Part shown: one piece after another, positions 19,728 through 29,000 of the stretch
Layout of the letters: the number at the start of each line of letters is the position of its first letter
How positions within the stretch are numbered: position 1 is the stretch's first letter
Assembly: GCA_018266255.1 (NCBI GenBank)
Contig: JAFEAT010000009.1
Span: forward strand, 1 to 64,000
Direction: 5' to 3'
Origin: Cyanobacteria bacterium SZAS-4
GTDB lineage: Bacteria; Cyanobacteriota; Vampirovibrionia; Obscuribacterales; Obscuribacteraceae
DNA length: 64,000 bases
Program-made: the position numbers and the translations under genes
The notes under the pieces: generated by a model
What the model saw: the letters and a program-made list of their open reading frames with translations, nothing else
Databases searched by the model: none
What the model was told of the DNA's origin: nothing

Positions 19728-20253
19728 TCTTGTCCGCCTGCTCCATGAGCAGCAGGAGCGTAAACACTGAAAAGTTGAAGCTGAACGGCACCGTGATCAT
19801 ATCATCTGAGAATTTCGCCCCGGCACGTGGGGGCGCCGACACAGCCTCCACACTTTTAATGTTTGGGAAAGAGTGACTTGAGATGTCACTTTGCAAGCTT
19901 TAAAACCGATAAATTGCTGAAAATGCCTCCCAGCATGGTTGAACAATATAGATAGATGGGATAAATTAGGATTAAGCCAATTTCATAATAGGCGCTCGAC
20001 CGGGATTACCGCCCCAATTTAATCCCAAATCCGGAATCCCTCGTCCAGCGGAATCCCTCAGTCCTCGACTTATCCGTATCATTCTGAATCCCTGACGACT
20101 TATCCGTTCGCATTTGGCATCCCAGTCCACGGCTGATCCGTTCGTATTTAGCATCCATCTCCTGCGTTCAACTCTGTTGGAAGACTTCTTCTTTAGAAGG
20201 CATCTCTTACGCACCTTACTCACCTTAGACCTTAAGATCAAAGAGGACTTGTG
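19728..20253. other. Divergent 526-base region between the kinase and Tad module 2
   Basis: It should carry promoters for the kinase (minus) and for Tad module 2 (plus). The left half looks like plain sequence; the right half contains the 20032-20158 repeat array. An 89-codon minus-strand frame across the repeats has no ribosome site or recognisable product and I do not call it. Confidence 0.45.
20032..20158. repeat. Degenerate tandem repeat in the leader of Tad module 2
   Basis: Units of about 32-36 bases built from GGAATCCCT, GACTTATCCGTTCG and CATTT recur at least three times in full, plus a partial copy at each end. For example GACTTATCCGTATCATT, GACTTATCCGTTCGCATTT and GCTGATCCGTTCGTATTT follow each other, each then a (G)AATCCC or GCATCC. 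The array ends about 95 bases before the ATG, in the 5-prime leader. The unit differs from the 14484-14598 array. Confidence 0.6.
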
Positions 20254-22500
20254 ATGACACCACGTCGCCGAAAAGGCGCCACTCTTGGATTAGTGGCAAT
20301 CTGTGTTCTAGTTCTGATTGTCGTCGGAACTGCAGTCTACTTCCTCGTCAAGATACTAGGAGGCGGAAGAGAAATTGCCAACGCCACTGATGCTGGTGCA
20401 TTGAACGTTGCAAAACACATCATCAGAGACGCCAGAGTGGCGACGGTGACACCATTCGAAGATTGCGAATATCCACTCGGATGCGGCTACATCAACTTAT
20501 TGACCTATAACAGATGCGTGGCGAAAGCGATTATGATCTGCGGCAACGCAGCGAATATGACAGGACCAGGCGATTACAAAGCGCATGCTGACGCTGTCGT
20601 CGACAAACTGGAAGCGATGGGAACAGCCCTATCAGCGAAAATCAAAGATTCGAATCTCTATTTCAATGACGTCAATAACACAGTTCGTATGGCTTCATTT
20701 GCTGGTATCAAAAACGACGATCCTTGCAAAGTTGCCTATATGAAACCATCAGGACCAACAAACATCTTTTTCAACGGTCAGCAACTTCTCAGTGGCGTCA
20801 CGATTCCAATTTCAACAACATCGATGGGTCCTAAAAATCAGAACAGCTATGTAGCAGCAGGCACAGGTCAGGGCTACATGGCAGGATACGCCCCAATCAC
20901 AGTAATGGGAAGAACGATTTTCGGGGTTCCAGTTTTTCCACAACAAAATCCTCACTTAGTCTCAGGCTTCGACTTCAATAGTTCTGGCACTCCTTTTGGT
21001 TCAGCGCCACCAAATGCGGTGGAACTCGGTTCGAAAACAACCGAAATGAAAACAAATATGTTAACCGGAGCAATTGCTTGCGCAATCGTGGGCGCTGTTG
21101 AAAATGGCTCTCCAGGCTCGGGCGGCTCAAGTGTCGGACAGTCGTTACTGGGCAGCGGTTTTCAATTCCCCGCCGCATCCTCATTTGGATATTTAGAGTT
21201 CGGAAATTATCCAGCCAACCAGACACCGCCTGGATATGATCCAAAAGACTATGGCGACAACATCTTCAACAACGAATTGATGGAAGGCGGTTTCAACGCC
21301 TACGGCGATCAAGCCGCCACTCAGATGAGCGACTACGTCACCTACAGCACAGATCTCCTCGCACCAACGATGTGGATCAATTATGCAAAAGGAATAAAAG
21401 ACGCGCAGAAAAAGGTAGCCGACGATGAAGCAAAATTGGGTCTTCCAGCGACAACGCCCGCAATTACTCCTCCGTCAGTTTCGATTCCTGGCGTCACGTA
21501 CGCCGGTGCATACAACGCCGATTTGAGCGGCAATCCGATCTCAATGTCTAACCCACCAAATCAAGCAACCATCGATATTCTCGCAAAGATGAACCTATCG
21601 AAACCAGAATCATGCTTCCTGGATCTCGCCACAGAGGGCGGATTGATGGGAGCTTGCGTAGCGGCTTTGCCTTCTATGCAGTCGACTTACAAGCACAAAG
21701 TGCCTGACTTGAACCCTGGTGGATCACAGTTGTTCTCGCAAGCTGATTGGGCCAAAGCAACACTTCTAACGGAGTTCGAAGGACGCAATCCAAGAAGCAT
21801 CGGAGGCAGAGATGGAGTTCCCACATACAATAATTCTGCCACTGTAAATTTGACTGTAGGTGCTCCGACTTCGGGATTGGGAGTTTATCCGGCCGCGCTC
21901 GTGCCAGGGCAAGTGCCTGCTATTCCGCCAAACATGCCAACGCCTGAATACACATTGCCACTCGAAGCACCAGGCAGCATCAGGAAGTTGATTCAAGCGG
22001 TTCAAACACCTGGTTGCGCCACCGATACCATTGCAGCCATCGCCAATCGCTGCAAACAAATTCAGCCGATGACTTCAGATGCTGATGTAAACACATTGCT
22101 GGACAAAGTTCTGCCAATGGCAGCGCCAGCAAGCCCAAGCTGGGATAATGCACGGAAACTGTACATCTATCTCCCCGGTGGTGACTTGAGTGCACCACTG
22201 ATCATCAGTGAATCACCACCACCAAAATTAACCGGAAACGCTCCTGATGGCTGCTGCACATATCCAAATTCAACCACTGCTTGCTACAAAAACACATATT
22301 ATTTGGATGGCAACATTGTTGACTCAACCAACGACCAAAAAGTGCACATGAGGCCATACCTCGAGATGGACGCAGGAAATCCGCTCAGATGCATCGACCA
22401 TGCCGATTGGCAGCCGGGCTCGGGAGCCGATAACAATTTTGGTAGAATGACGTTTACTGAAGTTGGATTAGGAAGCACCACATTCACTCATATTAACTAG
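20254..22500 (+). CDS. Tad-like secreted/membrane-anchored protein, module 2
   Basis: GTG and ATG are adjacent at 20251-20256; I choose the ATG at 20254 since AGAGGA lies 6 bases before it. The 748-residue protein starts with MTPRRRKGATLGLVAI, a single membrane helix and GGGREIANATDAGALNVAK, the TadG-like N-terminal pattern. The remainder is extracytoplasmic, with the same cysteine pairs as its paralogue at 15074-17335 (NRCVA, GCCTYP) and the same C-terminal block (DHADWQPGSGADNNFGRM, then the final THIN). The middle (about residues 350-440) is where the paralogues differ most. It is followed after 28 bases by the small exported partner. Function unknown; a surface structural or adhesin role is inferred. 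Confidence 0.8.
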   Translation: MTPRRRKGATLGLVAICVLVLIVVGTAVYFLVKILGGGREIANATDAGALNVAKHIIRDARVATVTPFEDCEYPLGCGYINLLTYNRCVAKAIMICGNAANMTGPGDYKAHADAVVDKLEAMGTALSAKIKDSNLYFNDVNNTVRMASFAGIKNDDPCKVAYMKPSGPTNIFFNGQQLLSGVTIPISTTSMGPKNQNSYVAAGTGQGYMAGYAPITVMGRTIFGVPVFPQQNPHLVSGFDFNSSGTPFGSAPPNAVELGSKTTEMKTNMLTGAIACAIVGAVENGSPGSGGSSVGQSLLGSGFQFPAASSFGYLEFGNYPANQTPPGYDPKDYGDNIFNNELMEGGFNAYGDQAATQMSDYVTYSTDLLAPTMWINYAKGIKDAQKKVADDEAKLGLPATTPAITPPSVSIPGVTYAGAYNADLSGNPISMSNPPNQATIDILAKMNLSKPESCFLDLATEGGLMGACVAALPSMQSTYKHKVPDLNPGGSQLFSQADWAKATLLTEFEGRNPRSIGGRDGVPTYNNSATVNLTVGAPTSGLGVYPAALVPGQVPAIPPNMPTPEYTLPLEAPGSIRKLIQAVQTPGCATDTIAAIANRCKQIQPMTSDADVNTLLDKVLPMAAPASPSWDNARKLYIYLPGGDLSAPLIISESPPPKLTGNAPDGCCTYPNSTTACYKNTYYLDGNIVDSTNDQKVHMRPYLEMDAGNPLRCIDHADWQPGSGADNNFGRMTFTEVGLGSTTFTHIN

Positions 22501-22528
22501 GTGAAAAATAGTCTGCCAAAAGGTCTCT

Positions 22529-22966
22529 ATGCATTCTGTTAACAAGACAATTGTCGCCACAATTGTGGCAGCTTTGACACTACAGCTGGGGGCATCAGCT
22601 CAACAATGGGGTCAAAAAAAATCTGCTCCGCCACTGACTGTAAAAGCACTGTCAGGACCACAACTCATGCCAGATGTGCCGCAATACACCGGGCAGGCAC
22701 GTTTCATCAGTGGCGAAAAATCAGACCGCAACGACGGCGATAGCATACGGCAAACCTGGCATATCAGAGAAGGGCGCGCCGAGGCTGTTAACTGGTACAA
22801 AACAGCTTTGTCGGGTGCGGGATGGAAAATTTCAGCGGCCTCAAGAGGCACCATTACTGGAACGAGGAGTGATGGCACCATCATGGTGATTGTCAATGAG
22901 ATTCCACTTCCCGATCACTACAAGTCAGAGTTGATGATTCAGTATTACAAATCGCCGCAGAAGTAA
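22529..22966 (+). CDS. Small exported partner protein of Tad-like module 2
   Basis: The 145-residue protein has a signal peptide (NKTIVATIVAALTLQLGASA, cleavage near AQQ) without the alanine tract of its paralogue. The mature domain shares PQYTG, AVNWYKTALSGAGW and VNEIPL with the protein at 14611-15102, at the same spacing. AAAAGG precedes the ATG by 5 bases. It is the second gene of the module and mirrors the arrangement on the other side of the kinase. The repeated 'WYK-x-L-x-x-x-GW' helix suggests a compact alpha-beta fold, but no family is recognised. Confidence 0.75.
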   Translation: MHSVNKTIVATIVAALTLQLGASAQQWGQKKSAPPLTVKALSGPQLMPDVPQYTGQARFISGEKSDRNDGDSIRQTWHIREGRAEAVNWYKTALSGAGWKISAASRGTITGTRSDGTIMVIVNEIPLPDHYKSELMIQYYKSPQK

Positions 22967-23037
22967 TAACTGCTAAACTCGTTTATTGAACGAACTGAAT
23001 TTTCTGACTAACCATCTATTGACCGATGCCAGCTGCG

Positions 23038-24921
23038 CTAAGAACTGTATTGTCGGCGCAACCATGCCGCCTCATTTAGTCGATTGAAGAGTTCCAGAAA
23101 CGAAGCATATTCGCGCAGGAATTCAGTGCGCATGTACGTTAGCTTCATCGCTTTTCGCGGATCGGCTTCAGGTTTTCCGCTCATCGACTCCATCAACGCC
23201 AGACCCTTTTTATAATTCTCTTCCGCCTTATCCATAAGTTCCAGTTGCTGATACTCTAAGGCCAGTCGCAAATACACGCCTACTAACTCGTTTTGAGCTG
23301 CACTGCTCTCGGCATCGGGCGATTTAGAAACTGCGTCTTCCATAGTGGTGACTAAATCTTCTGCTGCCACACACTCATGGCGCTGACTTAAAAGCTCCAG
23401 GCTGATAAATTCGGCCAAACTGGTGGTGAAATCGGCTCTCTCTTTGGCAATCTTAAGGGCTGATGCGGCGCCATCATCTTTAGCATTCTGAAGAACCCAC
23501 CAATAAAAGATAACGTCGCTTGTCTTGTCGTCCTTTACTGAATGTCCCGCTAGCAAGTCCAACATCTTTGTTACGCTGGCCGAATCGTCGACTTCGAGCC
23601 GATCAGCACAAAGTTCGCAGACTGTAGATAAGCACTCGGTACGAGTCAAAACACGTTGCCACCACTTCAAACTTTCAGTTGCCTTTCCGCTCAAATCCAA
23701 CAGCAGCGCATACAAAGCTAGAATTCGAGTGACAAAAAGCGATCCGAGCGTGCGCCCGGTAATATCTTGCGGCAACTCATATGATTCGGCCGATTCAGCC
23801 CACTCACGCACAATGTTTGCCGCCTCTTCAAATTTGCCGAGTTGCATCAAAGCTTTGGCTAGAGTGAATCCATGCATGAACTCGTTGAGATATTTTGAGA
23901 AACCATACGATGACTGATCGTTCTCCAGGGCTCTAACTCTGGCATCAAGCAACAGATAAACCTGTGCCAATTCAAAATCTTTCAACGACAGAATTTTGCC
24001 TGCAGCAAAGAACAAACCACCCACAATAGGCATCGAATATGGTGTATCGATGAATTGGCGCGCTACTTTATCGAGCTCAGATTCAGACGCGCCACCACCT
24101 CCTGGATCTTTCAGTCCCAGCAAAGTTAGAGCGCGGGCGTATTTCTCCAATATCTTCGAGCGGAGTCTGTGGGCCAGAACATCATCATTTGCAGTGCGAA
24201 TCAGGTGCTTAGCGTTGGAGTCGTTCTCAGACGCGGAGACAGCTCCGACATTCTTTCCACTCGCTTTCGAAGAAACTTCAGGAGACATCGAAGGACCTGT
24301 ACCAGGTGTTGATTGCATCACCTTTTCTGCCAGTCCGGCAAAATCTTCCATTGGATTAATCGGCGCCGGCGTGGCTACACGAACACCGGGACGAACATGC
24401 CCACTGAGCAACAAGTGCGCAGATAGAGCCATTTGAATCGACTGTATCAGGTGCTCACGTTGAAACTTGAAGATTTCGCGTTCTTTCTCATTCAACCCTT
24501 CTGGCAAATAATCTGAAAAAGTGTCGAGAGCTTCGCGATAGAGTGGCTCTACCAGCTCGCGATGTTCAATTTCTTCAGCCTTCTTGATACCAGAGGCGAC
24601 GCGCAAGTCTTCCGACATGGCGTCTGCTATGTGCATGATCTCGGTGCCCAAAAAAGCAGTGGGCAATATGCCCGGCTTGGTTTTGTACAACAAATCGTTT
24701 AGCCAGCCGCGAGCAGGAAAGGATATAGAAGGTTGAGATTGGTGGGCTAATTTACCCTCAGCAACCATCTTTTGAATTTCCTCGGCTGGCCACCGTCTCT
24801 CCAACTGCCCAACCGATCGCCAGCTCTGTTGCCAGGGAACACTCCATGCCGCCAACACCGCGAACAACTCTATCTGCATTTGATCGAATGCTAGTGCTTC
24901 TTCTTCAGCTTCACTGGTCAT
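23038..24921 (-). CDS. TPR-type helical repeat protein, unknown role
   Basis: I start at the ATG at 24919-24921, which has GGAG 9 bases upstream, not at an upstream TTG. The 627-residue protein is soluble, acidic and almost wholly helical. Paired-helix motifs are clear in the second half (FEEAANIVREWAESAE, ALEYQQLELMDKAEENYKKGLALME), typical of TPR. The first 200 residues show no known domain. It sits convergent with Tad module 2 and divergent from the small exported gene at 25026. It is probably a scaffold; nothing indicates the partner. Confidence 0.7.
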   Translation of the reverse strand: MTSEAEEEALAFDQMQIELFAVLAAWSVPWQQSWRSVGQLERRWPAEEIQKMVAEGKLAHQSQPSISFPARGWLNDLLYKTKPGILPTAFLGTEIMHIADAMSEDLRVASGIKKAEEIEHRELVEPLYREALDTFSDYLPEGLNEKEREIFKFQREHLIQSIQMALSAHLLLSGHVRPGVRVATPAPINPMEDFAGLAEKVMQSTPGTGPSMSPEVSSKASGKNVGAVSASENDSNAKHLIRTANDDVLAHRLRSKILEKYARALTLLGLKDPGGGGASESELDKVARQFIDTPYSMPIVGGLFFAAGKILSLKDFELAQVYLLLDARVRALENDQSSYGFSKYLNEFMHGFTLAKALMQLGKFEEAANIVREWAESAESYELPQDITGRTLGSLFVTRILALYALLLDLSGKATESLKWWQRVLTRTECLSTVCELCADRLEVDDSASVTKMLDLLAGHSVKDDKTSDVIFYWWVLQNAKDDGAASALKIAKERADFTTSLAEFISLELLSQRHECVAAEDLVTTMEDAVSKSPDAESSAAQNELVGVYLRLALEYQQLELMDKAEENYKKGLALMESMSGKPEADPRKAMKLTYMRTEFLREYASFLELFNRLNEAAWLRRQYSS

Positions 24922-25025
24922 AGATGGTCGCTCCGAGAGGGCGGCTGCAAGAGTTAAAATCTCCCGCAAGCGCAAACAGTTGCATGATTATAGAATATGC
25001 ATGCGTCGACTCGGGGGAACAAGAA

Positions 25026-25400
25026 TTGAGATCAATCTTACTGACAATTGCTGTATGCGCAGTAACCATCAGCTCAGCTGGAGCCGCAGATAAACCTTTG
25101 GACAAGGACTTCCTCACCTTTTGGACGAGTTTCAAAGCAGCGCTGCAAAAAAACGACAAGGCAGCCCTGGTATCGATGACCAAGCTTCCTTACTATTCTC
25201 AGAACGATAAGTGGTTGAACCAGGCCCAATTCACGCCACTAGTGGGAAAGATTTTTACAGCTCCGGTGAGAAAGTGTCTCCTGAAACAGAAGCCCATCGC
25301 CGACAAAGACTCGGTTATGGTATTTTGCAACGACGACATTTATATATTCGTCAAGGACAAAGGCAAGTACAAATTTTCCGAAATCGGCGTGAACGACTAA
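25026..25400 (+). CDS. Small secreted protein, unknown family
   Basis: Starting at TTG 25026, with GGGGGA 7 bases upstream, gives a clean signal peptide (RSILLTIAVCAVTISSAGA, cleavage before ADKP) and a 124-residue product. The longer frame from 24924 would bury the signal peptide. The mature domain begins with LDKDFLTFWTSFKAAL and contains DKAALVSMTKLPY, and ends KYKFSEIGVND, a layout like small NTF2-like or DUF4440-type secreted proteins, though I cannot assign one. Its stop codon lies within the first unit of a tandem repeat. Confidence 0.65.
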   Translation: MRSILLTIAVCAVTISSAGAADKPLDKDFLTFWTSFKAALQKNDKAALVSMTKLPYYSQNDKWLNQAQFTPLVGKIFTAPVRKCLLKQKPIADKDSVMVFCNDDIYIFVKDKGKYKFSEIGVND

Positions 25401-25474
25401 CGCAAACTTTCAGGAAATCGGGCGAACGATTAGCGTTTCAGCAATCGGCGTAAACGGCTAACGCAAGTTCTTAA
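25380..25474. repeat. Three-copy tandem repeat spanning two convergent stop codons
   Basis: Unit about 33 bases: copy 1 at 25380-25413 begins GAAATCGGCGTGAACGACTA, copy 2 (25414-25441) has lost a few bases, and copy 3 (25442-25474) begins CAATCGGCGTAAACGGCTAA. Copy 1 contains the TAA of the plus-strand gene; copy 3 contains the stop of the minus-strand glycine-zipper gene read in reverse. Confidence 0.75.
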
Positions 25475-25925
25475 ATAGACCAACGCCTAAACCGATCGCA
25501 CCGCCGATGGCGGCACCCTTAAAGGCACGGCTGCCGCCTCTGCCGCCAGCCCAGCCGACACCGAGTCCAGCAGCGGTTCCAGTCGCTACATCGCGAGCGA
25601 TAGGATGGCGCTTGAGGGTTCGGCTAGAGCGTATCAGTCCGACACCAGCACCGGTGCCTGCTCCAATCGCGGCACCGCGCACGACACCATGCCCAGTCAG
25701 CCCGCCAACCAGCGCGCCACCTGCAGCACCGACTCCGCCGCCGATCGCGGCTGCTTTCACTTTTGGATGCCGCTGCCAATAAGTTTTCTTCTGCGCGACA
25801 CGTACTCTTGTGGCACCGGCTCTGTAAGTGGTCGAAGCGTCTGCCATCTGTACACCACTCAACTGCAGTACACAAACGAGAGAGAGTGCTGTTCCTGCCG
25901 CTTTTGTATATCTATTAATCATCAT
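25458..25925 (-). CDS. Secreted glycine-zipper protein
   Basis: ATG 25925 is chosen with GAGG 5 bases upstream; a GTG two codons earlier overlaps that site. The 155-residue product has a signal peptide ending near QMADA, a short basic linker (VRVAQKKTYWQRHPKVK) and then three glycine-zipper hairpins (AAIGGGVGAAGGALVGG, AAIGAGTGAGVGL, AAIGGAIGLGVGLF). Such GxxxG-rich segments pack into membranes and are found in outer-membrane lipoproteins and pore-like proteins (YMGG/glycine-zipper families). There is no lipobox cysteine, since the only Cys is in the signal peptide. Role unknown. Confidence 0.75.
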   Translation of the reverse strand: MMINRYTKAAGTALSLVCVLQLSGVQMADASTTYRAGATRVRVAQKKTYWQRHPKVKAAAIGGGVGAAGGALVGGLTGHGVVRGAAIGAGTGAGVGLIRSSRTLKRHPIARDVATGTAAGLGVGWAGGRGGSRAFKGAAIGGAIGLGVGLFKNLR

Positions 25926-26028
25926 CTTCACCTCAGCCGATCGCTGCGTTCATTCCACCAACACAGAGTGAATGAAGAACATAACAAACAAACTGACGAC
26001 CGATGTAATGGAACAGTTCCCGAGAAGG

Positions 26029-29000
26029 TCATGCAGTGGGCGTGTAAGCCTCCAACAACTCTTTACAATAGTCCTGCACATTCTCGTAAACGCTGTTCAG
26101 TTGCATGTATAGGGTTGGTGCCAGATCCCAATTTTGGGCGATCGTGCACTGTTCCAACTCTTTACAAAGTGCGGCCATGTCAGTAGAACCCATCGAACCG
26201 CACGACCCCTTTAGTTCATGAGCAGCCGACTTCAACTTGATCGAATCTTTGGCAGTGATAGCATCGTATATACGAACTAAAAGCGTGTCTGTCGAAGATG
26301 TGAATACTCCGATCAACTCAATTGCACCATCTTCACCACAAGTGTCTTTCAACGATTCGAAATTTAGCAGTCCGGGCGGGCGTGCAGCAGGAGCAGCTGG
26401 TGATACGGGTTGCACACCACGCCAGGCAGCCGTGTCAGTTTTAAACCAGCGCACAAGAACCTCTTTTAGCTTCGCAGCTGTAACAGGCTTGCTCACGTAA
26501 TCGTCCATACCTGCAGCGATGCACTTCTCTCGATCTCCCTGCATCGCGTGAGCCGTCATGGCGATGATTGGAATATGACGACCAGTCAGAACCTCGGCTC
26601 TGCGAATCGCGCCCGTGGCCTCGAATCCGTCCATCTCGGGCATCTGGCAATCCATTAGAATCAACGAATAAGGGGTGTGATTAAGAACTTCGACCGCTTC
26701 CAAACCGCTGCCGACAACATGTGCAGAAAAACCAAGTTCTTTAAGCAGCATCATCGCCACTTTTTGATTGACTGGATTGTCTTCCGCAACCAGCACCATG
26801 CCTGTCTTTTGGAAGACTGTCATTTCTGCGGTCGTATTTAAACGCGGCGGCTTGTATGAGGCAAGTGCTTCCTGTTCTGACTCAGTCGTAGCATTGAGAA
26901 CTAACGAGATGCAATCGAAAAGTCGTGACTGTTTCAAGGGCTTGATCAGATAAGCGGAAAATCCTGCTTGCAGAGCGCCTTCACCCAGTCGTCCTTTATC
27001 TTCAGCAGTGCAAAGAATCAATTTAGTTTTGTTTAGAACAGGATCTGCTTGCACCGTTTTCGCAAAGTCCAAACCGGAAGAATTCGGCATAATCAGTTCG
27101 ACAATAGCCAGGTCAAACGGCTTGCCGGCCTCAGCAGAAGCCCGCAGAGCAGTCAGAGCTTCCGCAGTTCCCGGAACAGTTTCGCAAGTCATCCCCCAAC
27201 TAGCAGTGTAGTCTTGAATAATTTTGGCTGTACCTTCCAGCGTTTCCACAAGAAGAACTCTTGTATTTTCCAGATCGAATTTGCCCGGATCGATTGGCTG
27301 TTCAGGCGCAGCGTGTGAGCGTTCAAGCGGCACCGAAAACCAGAATGTCGACCCCTTACCTTCGGTGCTACGCACACCAATTCTGCCGCCTAACAGTTCG
27401 ACGAGAAGTTTCGCAATCGACAATCCCAACCCTGTGCCACCATATCGACGGGTGATCGAACCGTCTGCCTGAGTGAACGGTTGAAACAGCCTGTAGACAG
27501 CTTCTTGAGGCATGCCAATGCCGGTGTCGCGAACAGAGAATTTGACGCGGCAACGCTTATCGTCCATCACATCTAAAGTCGCTTCCACGACGACTTCGCC
27601 GCTTTCGGTGAATTTAATTGCATTGCTGAGAAGATTGAGCAGAATCTGTCGCAATCGACCGGGGTCGCCTCTCAATGAAGTCGGCACCTCAGGCGCAACA
27701 TAGGTCATCAATGACAATTTTTTCTGACGCGCCTGGTCGGCTATCAATTCTGCAGTTCCTTCAACAACATGCAAAAGTTCGAAATCTACAATTTCCAACT
27801 CGAGCTTGCCTGCCTCGATTTTCGAAAAGTCGAGGATGTCGTTGATAATGTCTAGGAGGGCTTTCGCTGAGTCCTGGATAATGTTAGCCACTTCCACTTG
27901 CTCGTCGTTCAAACGAGTTCGCATCAACATATCACTCATACTGATCACACCATTGATTGGTGTTCGAATTTCATGGCTCATGTTCGCAAGAAAAACAGAC
28001 TTGAATCGCGACGCTTCTAAAGCCTGGTCCCGAGCCTGTTCCAGCTTAGATGCAAGCGACTTCAACTCGCGATTGGCGTTGGCTAATTCGATCACTCGCT
28101 TTTCCAACGCTTCATTCAAGCGCTCAATCTGCTCTTGCGCACGCTTGCGTTGTTGCACGCTGCGCAACAAAGAGCGCACGCGCGTGACGAGTTCAGCAGG
28201 ATGGAACGGTTTGAACAGATACTCATCAGCACCAGCTTCCCACCCCTGTAGCATGGCTTCACGTTGAGTCAGTGGCGTGAGCAAAACAACTGGTATCACT
28301 GCTGTTTCAGGACGCGCCTTGACCTCGCGACACAAACTCAGTCCATCGCGCTTCGGTAGCATCACTGCAGCCAAAATCAGATCTGGGTGCCATTCATTCA
28401 CGAGGGTGAGAGCATCCTCGCCATCGGCAGCAAGTTTGGTCATACACATGTCACTGAGCAATCCCTGAATGTAAGAAGCTAATTCAGTATTATTTTCTGC
28501 AATTAGAACGCGCGGTAAATGCTTGTTCGTCCCAGTCTTATGATATGAAGGCGCAACAGTAACAGCTTGCATTAAGGCAGAATCGACACGCGGAAGCAGT
28601 GCCGCAGGCAACTCAGTCAACGGCGCGTACACATCCACTGTGAACAGACTGCCCTGCCCAGTGCCACTGCGTACAGTGACAGTGCCATCTAACAAGTCTG
28701 CATATTCTTTGACTAGTGAAAGCCCTAGCCCAACACCCTCGACGTGTCTCGACGAAAGTTCATTCAGCTGTTTGAATTCCTGAAACAGCGACTTCAAAGT
28801 TTCATCTGGGATACCGACGCCGGTATCGAGCACAGACAGCTCCAGACGTGATTTGTCATAGCGCAGAGAGACTTTTACTTGCCCTCCAGCCATCGTAAAT
28901 TTCACCGCATTTGATATCAAATTAGAAACAATGCGTTCGTACAAATAACGATCGATGTTGACTAGCAAATTCGCTGATTGCGGATCGTAAGTCAAATTTA

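Noticed and set aside
19972..20241. 89-codon minus-strand frame in the kinase/Tad gap
   Set aside because: It runs across the tandem repeats, lacks a ribosome site and has a chance-like basic composition.
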